64,000 bases of DNA from Tritrichomonas musculus (Eukaryota > Parabasalia > Tritrichomonadida > Tritrichomonadidae). The stretch lies in contig JAPFFF010000010.1 of NCBI GenBank assembly GCA_039105265.1, positions 4,092,001 through 4,156,000 on the forward strand, written 5' to 3'. The position numbers and the translations under genes were made by a program. This document shows positions 28,757 through 37,564 of this stretch, piece by piece (position 1 is the stretch's first letter; each line of letters opens with the position of its first letter). Below the pieces are notes generated by a model that did not search any database, was not told the origin of the DNA, and worked only from the letters and a program-made list of their open reading frames with translations.

Positions 28757-28860
28757 TCATTAATGTTTTTGCACAATCTGTCATCTCATTAATGTTTTTG
28801 CACAATCTGTCATCTCATCAATGTTTTTGCACAATCTGTCATCTCATCAATGTTTTTCCA
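28757..28860. repeat. 29-bp tandem repeats (about 3.6 copies)
   Basis: The units read ATCTCAT(T/C)AATGTTTTTGC followed by ACAATCTGTC and are nearly identical; the last is cut short. They lie in the 280-bp gap between the pVI-like gene and the next gene. No gene is seen in the gap. Confidence 0.9.
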
Positions 28861-29014
28861 TATCAGCAGTACAATTTTTTTCTCACTTCTTCATCTAGTG
28901 GCGGATCTTCATCAGGGAGTACAGAATAAATTTCCACACACAATCGTAAAAACTCAACTATGATTAAACATGAAAGAAGAACATTTGTTATTATCATTTT
29001 TGTTCGTATTAAAG

Positions 29015-29326
29015 ATGTCAGAAATTAAAATACTCCAACCTATCACAAATTATATCAAAGAGTTTGATTCCCCAGATGAGTTCAACTTATTCTACAACAA
29101 GCATAAAGAAGAAATAGACAGCACCACAACTCACAAACTCAACAAGCTCTACCACATCAAAGGTTACAGAATTACCAAAATCAAAGATGTTTTAATGTTG
29201 AAGAAGCACGAGGAGAAGAAGCACGTAGAGGAACCAGAAATGAATGTACAAGAAGAGATACACCAAATGAAAGAGACAATAAACAGGATCATACAATTCT
29301 TAAATCCTCCACAAGATAAATCATGA
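29015..29326 (+). CDS. Small conserved Polinton protein, PDEFNLFY family
   Basis: I chose the ATG at 29015 (MSEIKILQPITNYIKEF) from the match to the Polinton A protein (MEVKVIGPIKEYLKTF); the in-frame ATG at 28970 adds an unconserved leader. The 103-residue product has the conserved N-terminal domain (DSPDEFNLFY, THKLNKLYHIKGYRITKIK) and a C-terminal mixed-charge coiled coil. Its end overlaps the end of the convergent ATPase gene by a few bases. Function unknown; oligomeric virion or regulatory role possible. Confidence 0.65.
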   Translation: MSEIKILQPITNYIKEFDSPDEFNLFYNKHKEEIDSTTTHKLNKLYHIKGYRITKIKDVLMLKKHEEKKHVEEPEMNVQEEIHQMKETINRIIQFLNPPQDKS

Positions 29327-30130
29327 ATGTGCGCGCACCATAGTTTCTCCTCCTTCTGTCACATGTACTAACATATAAGGACGTTTATTTTTCATTTCTG
29401 ACATAGTTTTGTACATATCATAGAATTCATCAAAAGTTAAGTTACTCGCGGACTGTGAATATATGAAGTGGAGTTGCTGTTTGTTGAAGCATGGGAAGAT
29501 AAATAATGTTGTGATCTCGTTCTTGATATGTGGTGCGAGACCTTTCCATGATTGAATCAGCAAGAAGTAAGATATGTTTGTGTGTCTGCAGCGTCGTAGT
29601 TGTTGTGAGAAATATGATTCTGGTGCCGCGAACAATTTTGAATTTGCTATATCATCAAAGAGTATAAGAGTATGTAGGGTGTCTTTGCTGAAGTCATGAA
29701 CGTGTAACACTTGAAACATATCCTCCATCTGCCCATCATCTATTTTTTCCTCTAAATTCTCTCTCTTTATCATATAGTACAAGTTTTTAGCAGAGATTAA
29801 TTCTTGAATGGCATCCTTACAATTTTTCTCACTTACTACTATATATGGAATTTGAATGAACGTCTTCAGTGACTGCCAACTCTTATCATTCTCATCTCCG
29901 TTCTTCGTAACATATATTAACAAATGATGTGTACTTAGAAGTGATATTTTAATGATTTCCTGTGGTGCTATCACAGTTTTTCCCATAGACTGTTTTCCTA
30001 CTATAACATTCACAGAGTTGTAGCGAACATCTATATCATTGTGGATTTCATCTATGCTACTTCCACATAAGTTATTTTTGTTTATCTCTAGTGCTTGTGA
30101 TACTATGTCATGAACTTTTTCTAGACTCAT
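29321..30130 (-). CDS. A32-like genome-packaging ATPase of Polinton B
   Basis: This 269-residue ATPase has Walker A GKQSMGKT near residues 55-62 and Walker B LILFDDIA near 160-167, then CRHTNISYFLLIQSW. It is collinear with the Polinton A ATPase from end to end (RYNSVNVIVGKQ here, YYNSVNIFVGKQ there). It probably powers DNA entry into the capsid. It lies in the same direction as the DINNDG/NGYTT gene upstream (86 bp apart), whereas in A the two converge. The frame looks whole. Confidence 0.88.
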   Translation of the reverse strand: MSLEKVHDIVSQALEINKNNLCGSSIDEIHNDIDVRYNSVNVIVGKQSMGKTVIAPQEIIKISLLSTHHLLIYVTKNGDENDKSWQSLKTFIQIPYIVVSEKNCKDAIQELISAKNLYYMIKRENLEEKIDDGQMEDMFQVLHVHDFSKDTLHTLILFDDIANSKLFAAPESYFSQQLRRCRHTNISYFLLIQSWKGLAPHIKNEITTLFIFPCFNKQQLHFIYSQSASNLTFDEFYDMYKTMSEMKNKRPYMLVHVTEGGETMVRAHS

Positions 30131-30215
30131 TTTGCTGTTGGTAAATTGAGAAAGCCCAGTAGTGATAAAAATAAATAACTCTCATTTATGGTTCCTCTCA
30201 TTTATGGTTCCCTTC

Positions 30216-31568
30216 TTATTGCCTTCTTCGTTGTGGTGGTGGTTGTGCATTTTGATCAAATGGTATGTTGTTAGCTTGGCAGTATTGTATGATAGTAGTT
30301 TTGAGTATATTAATGATGTTATTTCTTGTGTTAGTTTTGGTTTGTGTATCTCCGTAGTACAAGTCACTTATGTTTCCAGTCACAATATCATCAATTTCAT
30401 CTCTGCAATCCTTCTTAGCTTTGGCAACAGCGGTAGGATTATTACCATCTATACCATATTTGTTCAATATAGAATTAATAAATACTGTTTGCCATAAGTG
30501 TGCTGTAGCTCTAGCAATAATAGGCAATTTAACTTCTGCTGGTAAATTCTGAATTGGAGCAATAGCATACTTAAGTATGAGTTCTTTATCGAGAAGGTAT
30601 TTCCTGAATCTCTGGTATGGTGAAAGTCTCTTAGCTTTACGAACAGAGTAGCCTGTAGTGTTAACACCATCTGGAAATCCTCTATAGCCTGGCATAACAT
30701 TACCAATATTTCTAGGATCATTGCTATCATCATCAATATAGTGTAAGTCATGAAATTGTTCACGAATCCACTTATTCTTAGGATTTCCAGATCTGTCTTT
30801 TCTTAGTGGGAATTGTTGGTAGTAAGCAAGGTCATGTGGGAATTTAGAGATTGTAGTTGTGTAGCCATTTACGTATAAAGGTTGGTTTCTTGAATTATAT
30901 ACAACAACATCAGGAATTCCATCATTGTTGATATCAGTCAAGTTTGTAATTTCTGCTGGTCCATTGGGGTCTTTTTTGTTGAGAAACCATTTTGCATTTG
31001 GTTTTGCTTTTAAGTTATGTTTTTTGATCATATGATCTGCACCTGCTGGAGATATTGCTTGTTTTACTCTAGTGATATCACGTTTCATGTTTAGGATTAA
31101 TTTTGCAAGATCATCCATACCAACTTTAGAAGTGAAACCACCTGGATTAATGCTGCTGACCTTTTCTGTTATACCTTTTATTAACCACTGTCTTGCATAT
31201 GCTCTTTGTTGTTCTGTAGTTCCAAAGAGTTCATCCATGTCTTCTGGTTTGATGTCAGTACCATTGAGCTTATTAAACATTGTAAGTAAGTCTGCATCAG
31301 TATTTGTATGACCCATGATTTCTTGAACATTGCCATTTCTAGGATCCATGTAATTAGGAAGTCCATAACTCTTGAAATCTCTATCTCTAGGCGTCTTGTT
31401 CCACTGTGCTCCTGGTACAAACTGTGATGGTAACTGTGCTCTTTGTACTTGTGCTTGTGGGCGCCATAATTGCTGTGGAATTGTATCTATATCGAAATTA
31501 TTTAACCGTTCATCATCAATATCTATTTCTTGTTGTTGTTGTTGTTGTTGTTGTTGCGGCTGTTCCAT
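30216..31568 (-). CDS. Conserved virion-type Polinton protein with DINNDG and NGYTT motifs
   Basis: I chose the ATG at 31568 (MEQPQQQQ); an upstream in-frame ATG at 31682 would add a low-complexity leader overlapping the neighbouring gene. The 450-residue product begins with nine Gln, coded by a CAA/CAG-type run that can expand. It then has a helical region, the loop DINNDGIPDVVV followed by YVNGYTT, a charged part, and KRLSPYQRFRKYLL with a helical C-terminal domain. All but the poly-Gln start is shared with 18603-19772. A structural virion protein is inferred from conservation and neighbourhood. Confidence 0.65.
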   Translation of the reverse strand: MEQPQQQQQQQQQEIDIDDERLNNFDIDTIPQQLWRPQAQVQRAQLPSQFVPGAQWNKTPRDRDFKSYGLPNYMDPRNGNVQEIMGHTNTDADLLTMFNKLNGTDIKPEDMDELFGTTEQQRAYARQWLIKGITEKVSSINPGGFTSKVGMDDLAKLILNMKRDITRVKQAISPAGADHMIKKHNLKAKPNAKWFLNKKDPNGPAEITNLTDINNDGIPDVVVYNSRNQPLYVNGYTTTISKFPHDLAYYQQFPLRKDRSGNPKNKWIREQFHDLHYIDDDSNDPRNIGNVMPGYRGFPDGVNTTGYSVRKAKRLSPYQRFRKYLLDKELILKYAIAPIQNLPAEVKLPIIARATAHLWQTVFINSILNKYGIDGNNPTAVAKAKKDCRDEIDDIVTGNISDLYYGDTQTKTNTRNNIINILKTTIIQYCQANNIPFDQNAQPPPQRRRQ

Positions 31569-31674
31569 TTTTAAATTTTCAGAAAAATAACATAAATGGT
31601 TCTCACAAATTGCAAAACATAAATGGTTCTCATAAATGAAGAAGCAACGATAATTTCTTTTCTTTTTCATAAAA

Positions 31675-32007
31675 ATGGTCAAAACTTACTACATCACCAA
31701 AGACTACATCAATAATTTACCATCAGAATTTACAAGCAGCTTAAACAAAAGATATATTTCCTTTCAATACTGTCGTGCAACTTGTAAAGGATATCTTGAT
31801 GGCGAAACTGAAATTCATTGTAGCTTTATACAGAGAGATGAGTATTGTGATTCTCTAGTGTGGTATGCTAATGTTGTACCTCCTGATGATAATAGAAAAT
31901 ATGAATTTGTAGGTACGAAAAGGCAGTTTAAAGTATGGTTTACAGACACGAATGGTAACATTATTGAGCCTGACAACTTTACACTATTTCTGAAATTAGA
32001 ATATTGA
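31675..32007 (+). CDS. Small beta-rich virion-type protein (110 residues) of Polinton B
   Basis: The start is ATG 31675. The product aligns over its full length with 23447-23779 and, at its N terminus, with the fragment at 24401-24562. Key conserved positions are two Cys in FQYCRATC, HCSFIQRD, DSLVWYANVVP, and the end VWFTDTNGNIIEPDNFTLF. In B it lies between the NGYTT gene and the fibre gene; in A it sits beyond the capsid gene, so it has moved. Small capsid, cement or spike protein is the best guess. Confidence 0.65.
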   Translation: MVKTYYITKDYINNLPSEFTSSLNKRYISFQYCRATCKGYLDGETEIHCSFIQRDEYCDSLVWYANVVPPDDNRKYEFVGTKRQFKVWFTDTNGNIIEPDNFTLFLKLEY

Positions 32008-32601
32008 AGCACTATCGATAATCATAAATGATACCTGCAATACTGACTTTCGCACATGATACCTGCAATACTGACATCTATTTTTGTTATTCTCATTTCT
32101 GATCTTCATCTCTGATACTCTCATTTCTGATTTTCATAATTGCTATTCTCATTTCTGATTTTCATCAATGCTATTCTCATTTCTGACTTTCATAATTGTT
32201 ACTCTACTTATCAATTCTCTGTTTTGTTACTCTACTTATCAAATTTCTGTTTTACTATTCTTGGCAAACCTTCCGAGTTAGTAGTGTAAATATCAAAAAT
32301 CAGTATGCAGTAGGAGTATTAAATGAGGTCATTTGATAGTGAGAGTAGTTTCTCGGAAGTCTGGAATAGAATATCACATATAGGTTTCAATATTGTTGGT
32401 AGCAATTATGAAAATCAGTATAGGGAATAGTTTTTTGAGATTTCATTTTTACCACTACCATTTCTCTTTCTCAGATGTGTAAATATCATTCATGAAAGTC
32501 AATATTGTAGGTAGCATTGATGAAAATCAGAAATGAGAATATCATTCATGAAAGTTGCTATTGTAAGTATTGTTGTTGTTGGACTTTTCTTTTTATATCA
32601 A
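32008..32601. repeat. Repeat-rich leader region before the Polinton B fibre gene
   Basis: About four copies of CTCATTTCTGATTTTCAT with variations lie at 32092-32200, and TGTTACTCTACTTATCAA occurs twice near 32207-32240. The reverse complement (ATGAAAATCAGAAATGAG) recurs at 32518-32535, so the region can fold back on itself. GATACCTGCAATACTGAC is repeated at about 32029 and 32059. No gene is seen. Confidence 0.75.
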
Positions 32602-35475
32602 ATGACAGGAATACTAACAAAGAAAAATGTTGAGGATGGTGCCTTTGTATGTAGCAATTCTGGAAACAACAACACTGACTATGAATCTATATATGTTAAA
32701 GATGATGTTATTGTTGATGGAGATATGATTCTTGGAGGAATTTCTATAAAATCACAGCTTGTAAATCATGAAGAGAGAATCGCAGCTGTTGAAAATAAAG
32801 ACATGACCATATATGCCAAGAAAGATGAAATACCAGACCTTACTCCATATGTGAAGAAAGATGAAATTGTTACAGTAGATTTGAGTCCATATGTTCTAAA
32901 AACTGAATTAGAAGAAGATCATTATACCGCAGCACAAGTAGAAGAGAAATTTGTAGACGAAGATGAACTAGCATATGAATTTAATAAGTATGAGACCAAA
33001 GAAGTTGCCGAAGAGAAGTATGCACTCAAAACTGATATCCCTACTGTTGATCTTACTCCATATGCACTCAAAACTGAATTACCAACAATAATAAACTCAC
33101 AACATGATACCACTAATGATGTTGCTGTGCCTACTGTAAAACTGGTTGAAGATAAATTATTAGCGTATGACAAAGAAAAGAATGAAATATATAACAGGAA
33201 AGATTGCACTCTAGCTATAAAGGCTGTGTTTGAAGATGGGACTTCTACCTCTTTCACTGTTTCACATAATGTAAGCATAAATGACAAAGAAGTATATGTA
33301 AAAATAGAAGATACAGTTGACTATGTAGCAAATTATGTTGCTTATGAGAGTGATAAAGTTGGCTATATTAAGTGTAATGTAGATAATGAAACTACAATCT
33401 TGTTTGTAAAGACTATCACAAAAAATGTTTTTACTTATGGCAATTATACTTATGATGTTAGTAATGATAGAATCACAACTCTAGAAACAGTAGCGAAGTT
33501 AACAAAGTTTGTTCCAAGTATAGTTTACAATGGTAAGGTTGTTAAGTTTGGTAATATTCGGCTTAACGCTAATTGTCCTGCAAGTATCTCTGTTGCTACT
33601 GATTTCAATGGTAGAGATATAACTTCTTTGTATTCATTCGGAAATTGTTCTAAAACCGTAATTCATATTGATCTTACCAACTTTGATATTTCTAATGTTA
33701 AATCATGTACAAATTTAATATTTAAGTGTAATAACCTAGAGACTATAAAATTTGATAAGAGATATAGCAATAATTTATGTACTCTTTTCTTTGATACGTG
33801 TGATCTGTGTTTTAAACTAAAGGAAGCTGATTTATCTATGTTTTATTCGAGGAATGTGGTAACTATTGACTGTTTGTGTTCTCATTGTGCAGCTTTAGAA
33901 GTTTTAGATATTTCAAACATAATCACAGCAGCTACAGTTGAACCATCGTCGTGTACCGGTATGTTTTCGGATTGTCGTAACCTAAAAATATTGTATATAC
34001 ATGATAGCATGTATGATCTTATTTCTTACGCTTTTGAATACCGTATTAACGTAAAATTAGTGAAATCAACTTATAAAGGCAGAGAGTGTTATATTCCAGA
34101 AAATTATCTTGAAGAAGTACGTAATAGTGATTGTGCTCTGAAAAGTGATATTCCTACTGTTGATCTAGAACCTTATGCTCTGAAAACTGATATCCCTACT
34201 GTTGATCTCGAACCTTATGCACTCAAAACTGATATCCCTACTGTTGATCTCGAACCTTACGCACTCAAGTCTGCTTTAGATCTTATAAAAACAAATGTTA
34301 TCAATATTGATTTTGACAAGATGACACCAATTGAGATACAAGTCAAAAATGAGAAATACTATTTGAAAAACATGAAAATGCTATCCGATGCTGTCGATGT
34401 AAATATTGATGCTGTCAATGTATATATCGATGCTACCAATGCTGATGGAACTAAGAAATATAAAGGTCTCAGTACTAGTACTACTCAATACGAGGAAGCA
34501 ATGATTTTCGAAGTTAGAAGTGATTCATTTGATCCATTCTGGTTGTTTTATGATACAAACCATACTTATAACATATATGATGACTTTAACGAAAGAAACT
34601 CATTAAAAGTAAAAGAATTCTACATTGGTAATGAACCAGCATCCGAGTCAAAAACTGTGTACTCCACAAAAATTATAGATCATGAATTGACAAAAAAGGT
34701 AGATTATAACCCTCATGATCCTGTTGTTTATGAATCAATGTTGAAAGAATATGTAAAGACTACTGGAAATTCTACAATAAATGGTATATTAAGAGTAGAA
34801 ACAACTTTTCAAACAGGGATTTATATCATTAATTCTCAATTAAATAATAATGATATTGTTGGAATTAATATTGGAAAAAGAGCATCGGAAGCTAATATGA
34901 TTTCACTTAGTTATCAAGAGCCAGGGATAGGTTTTCTTGGATTTCGTTATTTAGAACCTACAATAACATGGAGTACAGACTATATTGACTTAAGAAGATC
35001 AACAGGAATTCATGGCAATCTTACTGTAACAGGTAAAGTAACATCAGCAAACAGCACAACTATTACACATCTCGCACCTATAGAAGCTGGAGAGGAAATA
35101 TCTGACTTCAAAGTTGGAAAACCAGTGTATATGTCAGGTCATGTGTATAAAAGAGAAAATGGTGTTTGGATTTCATCATCAGCAACAGACAGTACTGATT
35201 GTATATGTTCTGTAGTTATAGATGGATCATGGAAAGAGTTTGTTGGTGTTGTTACTAAGGTGGATGAAGAAAACGGTAATATAACTTTTGCTACACATGG
35301 AGACTACCTTTTCTATGTTGATGATGCTAACATTTATGCTGTAGGAGATGTGCTGTTGTATGATGGCAGGATCTTAGATGAGGATTATGCTATGACTTTA
35401 AGTATTCAGCAATCAATAGTTGGAAAAGTAAGTGCAAAAATAAATGAACATACACTAGCATTATTCAAATCGTGA
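32602..35475 (+). CDS. Fibre-like protein of Polinton B
   Basis: The frame is open from 32533, but I chose ATG 32602 (MTGILTKKNVEDGAF), because the Polinton A fibre starts MTAILTKQNALDGAL and the extra 23 residues come from repeat DNA. The product has about 957 residues. In order: a conserved N-terminal tail with VKDDVIVDGDMILGG; shaft repeats ALKTDIPTVDLEPYALK near residues 130-180 and 510-560; a leucine-rich-repeat-like middle with regularly placed Cys (LTNFDISNVKSCTNLIF, LDISNI) near 370-500; and a conserved C-terminal domain (VGKPVYMSGHVY, TDSTDCICSVV, HTLALFKS). The middle could be the binding part. Uninterrupted. Confidence 0.65.
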   Translation: MTGILTKKNVEDGAFVCSNSGNNNTDYESIYVKDDVIVDGDMILGGISIKSQLVNHEERIAAVENKDMTIYAKKDEIPDLTPYVKKDEIVTVDLSPYVLKTELEEDHYTAAQVEEKFVDEDELAYEFNKYETKEVAEEKYALKTDIPTVDLTPYALKTELPTIINSQHDTTNDVAVPTVKLVEDKLLAYDKEKNEIYNRKDCTLAIKAVFEDGTSTSFTVSHNVSINDKEVYVKIEDTVDYVANYVAYESDKVGYIKCNVDNETTILFVKTITKNVFTYGNYTYDVSNDRITTLETVAKLTKFVPSIVYNGKVVKFGNIRLNANCPASISVATDFNGRDITSLYSFGNCSKTVIHIDLTNFDISNVKSCTNLIFKCNNLETIKFDKRYSNNLCTLFFDTCDLCFKLKEADLSMFYSRNVVTIDCLCSHCAALEVLDISNIITAATVEPSSCTGMFSDCRNLKILYIHDSMYDLISYAFEYRINVKLVKSTYKGRECYIPENYLEEVRNSDCALKSDIPTVDLEPYALKTDIPTVDLEPYALKTDIPTVDLEPYALKSALDLIKTNVINIDFDKMTPIEIQVKNEKYYLKNMKMLSDAVDVNIDAVNVYIDATNADGTKKYKGLSTSTTQYEEAMIFEVRSDSFDPFWLFYDTNHTYNIYDDFNERNSLKVKEFYIGNEPASESKTVYSTKIIDHELTKKVDYNPHDPVVYESMLKEYVKTTGNSTINGILRVETTFQTGIYIINSQLNNNDIVGINIGKRASEANMISLSYQEPGIGFLGFRYLEPTITWSTDYIDLRRSTGIHGNLTVTGKVTSANSTTITHLAPIEAGEEISDFKVGKPVYMSGHVYKRENGVWISSSATDSTDCICSVVIDGSWKEFVGVVTKVDEENGNITFATHGDYLFYVDDANIYAVGDVLLYDGRILDEDYAMTLSIQQSIVGKVSAKINEHTLALFKS

Positions 35476-35505
35476 GAGGCATTCATTTATGGTTGCTATC
35501 ATTAC

Positions 35506-36072
35506 TTACACTACAATCTTCAAGCTCACACCATATCTTATAAATTGTGTATAGATTTCGTTATAACCATACTTTAGATCTTCAGCTTTGTTATTTTTAT
35601 ATACCAGAATTTTGTCGATCTTGATGAACTTACTATTGGTGCCGCTACACCCACACCCAACATCTGACTCATCTAATACTAACTCTATTTTGTCGGCATC
35701 TGTTAAAAGTTTAATCATGTTCATCAGCAATTTACTATCACAAACTACATAACTATTGATTTTCAGAGGATTTGTTTCATACATGGCAACCAGCATTTCT
35801 AGAAATTTGTTTTTCTTCTCAAGTGAATCAAATTCAGTGCCCAAATCTGCTATACCTCTGCTTGTTGCTTGTACTGATGGAAATGCTGATGGTGTCGTCT
35901 GTGAAGTAAAATTTACTGGAGACACTTGAGGATATGTAACTTGTGGTGGATTAGGAGGTTGGGTACTTTTGTTAGGAGTTATTTTTATGTTAACATTTGT
36001 GTTCTGCTCTTGTTTTACACTAGCGTCATTCTCACTTGATAAAATTCTAGCTTGGCGAAGAGTGTTAGACAT
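35506..36072 (-). CDS. Conserved Polinton protein with KQEQ-TNVNI N terminus (B)
   Basis: This 188-residue protein is homologous to 9496-10188 but has a shorter Pro-rich linker. It keeps ARILSSEND, KQEQNTNVNI, GIADLGTEFDSLEKKNKFLE, NPLKINSYVVCDSKLLMNM, ELVLDESDVGCGCSG and EDLKYGYNEIYTQFIRYG. Three cysteines in the VGCGCSG loop may bind metal or form part of a fold; in A this loop is VGCGGCGAS. Unknown role. It lies 28 bp or more downstream of the small basic gene in the same direction, as in A. Confidence 0.7.
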   Translation of the reverse strand: MSNTLRQARILSSENDASVKQEQNTNVNIKITPNKSTQPPNPPQVTYPQVSPVNFTSQTTPSAFPSVQATSRGIADLGTEFDSLEKKNKFLEMLVAMYETNPLKINSYVVCDSKLLMNMIKLLTDADKIELVLDESDVGCGCSGTNSKFIKIDKILVYKNNKAEDLKYGYNEIYTQFIRYGVSLKIVV

Positions 36073-36099
36073 TTAATAACCAACAAGAAACAAAAATGC

Positions 36100-36330
36100 T
36101 CATGAATAATAATTAGAAATTGCTCGGTTTAATAATCTTCTAACTCTCATATCTCTCTCATATTTGGCTTGTAATTTCTGTCTTTTCATAATTCCTTTCT
36201 CATCTTCGGGCATAGGTGTATTAAGAACTCGTCTGTAATATTGAAGTCTACTGTTGATCTGTTTTAATGTTTGAGTTGCAAATGTACTTCTCTGATGTGG
36301 TCTTCGGAGTGGGGGTAACGTCATTGACAT
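36100..36330 (-). CDS. Small basic conserved Polinton protein (B)
   Basis: I chose ATG 36330 (MSMTLPPLRRPHQRS); the in-frame ATG 36372 would overlap the integrase start and adds unconserved residues. The 76-residue product matches 9153-9455 throughout: FATQTLKQINSRLQYYRRVL and AKYERDMRVRRLLNRAI. It is strongly basic and helical. It is divergent from the integrase, with about 20 bp between starts, an unusually tight head-to-head pair conserved in both elements. Confidence 0.65.
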   Translation of the reverse strand: MSMTLPPLRRPHQRSTFATQTLKQINSRLQYYRRVLNTPMPEDEKGIMKRQKLQAKYERDMRVRRLLNRAISNYYS

Positions 36331-36350
36331 TTTTAGTTGAAATAAAAAGT

Positions 36351-37481
36351 ATGAATGTGTTTTCGTCAGCATTTGAAGGTGTGAGAATAGAGCAGCTCGT
36401 AAATGAAAACCCTAAAAAGCTTACCTACAACGAATTTAACTTACTTATGCAAAACTTTAGGCCCACAAAGAGGAAGCTAGATAATTGGTATAAAGAATAT
36501 GAGAAAAGGTATATCAGAAAATATGGTGATTTATTAGTGGAGCCACCAATTAATAACCTCATAGGATTCAAGTCCAAAAATAAGGTAGCAAGGTTACAAG
36601 AATTAGAGAGTAGACTTAGGAAGAACACAGAAGAGATCCACAGTAATAATTTTCCATTAAAGGAGAACATCAAAAAGTTTCAGCTGCACTCTGTCACTAG
36701 TAGATATACATACTTGATAGACTTAATGCAGACTCAGGATATTGTGTACCTTATTGCTATCAACATTAATACTCGTTACTTATTTGCTAGACCTGTGAAT
36801 GTAGCAGTGAATAACGGTAATAGAGTCATAACTAGGGAAATCAAATCAGCGCAGGTATTTATCAATGCTCTTGGTGATATGGTAGACTTTGATAATCTAT
36901 ATGTGGAAAAGTTAATAGGGGATGCAGAAAAAGCTTTCTTCTCTGAGGAGGCTATCAATGTTTACCATGATTTCCCACAAAGAATTAAGTTTGAAAAAGT
37001 GAGAAGACAAACTGTGGGAGGACATACGGAACCTTTACACTCGTCTCTGGGAATTATAGATAGAGTTATACGTACTATTCGTGATATGGCTTACTTGATG
37101 AAAGTAGAAAGAATAACACCAAATATTATGACAGAAATTGTGTGGCAGTATAATAATTCTCCTCATAAAACTCTATCTAAGTATGCAGGATTTGATGTAA
37201 CTCCAAAGATGGTGCAAGATGATGCGGACCTTGAAGAATTCATAGTAAGGAAGATCGTACAAGAGAACTATGAAATTATGAACAGAAAAGATTGGAAATT
37301 AGAAAATGGGACTAATGTAAAGGTCTACAATCCTAAAGATACAATGATGAAAAGAAGAAGGGTTATACAGCCTGGAGAACATTTTGTAGTTGGTTATGAA
37401 GATGGATTGTATAGAGTGAGAGATGATAAAAATAATGAGCAAGTAGTACCAAGATATAGATTAAAGAAGATGTATGGTTAA
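36351..37481 (+). CDS. Polinton B rve-type integrase
   Basis: The frame is open from 36267, but ATG 36351 (MNVFSSAFEGVRIEQ) avoids overlap with the divergent gene, giving 377 residues. Core blocks are YLIDLM near residue 123 with AININTRYLFA, LIGDAEKAF near 190, and LGIIDRVIRTIRDMAY near 235. YNNSPHKTLSKYAGF follows, and then a C-terminal SH3/chromo-like segment VVGYEDGLYRVRDD with VPRYRLKK. It is about 60% alike to the Polinton A integrase over the core by eye, but without A's long N-terminal extension. It inserts the element, making the short target duplication seen at the ends. Confidence 0.9.
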   Translation: MNVFSSAFEGVRIEQLVNENPKKLTYNEFNLLMQNFRPTKRKLDNWYKEYEKRYIRKYGDLLVEPPINNLIGFKSKNKVARLQELESRLRKNTEEIHSNNFPLKENIKKFQLHSVTSRYTYLIDLMQTQDIVYLIAININTRYLFARPVNVAVNNGNRVITREIKSAQVFINALGDMVDFDNLYVEKLIGDAEKAFFSEEAINVYHDFPQRIKFEKVRRQTVGGHTEPLHSSLGIIDRVIRTIRDMAYLMKVERITPNIMTEIVWQYNNSPHKTLSKYAGFDVTPKMVQDDADLEEFIVRKIVQENYEIMNRKDWKLENGTNVKVYNPKDTMMKRRRVIQPGEHFVVGYEDGLYRVRDDKNNEQVVPRYRLKKMYG

Positions 37482-37564
37482 AAACATGACTCTTCTCATG
37501 CCCCAATTATGGATCGCACCAATTATGAAAAGAAAAATATGTTGAACTTTTTTGTGATAATCAT

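Noticed and set aside
28757-28860. CRISPR-like array
   Set aside because: The 29-bp units are directly adjacent with no unique spacers, so this is a plain tandem repeat in a eukaryotic element.
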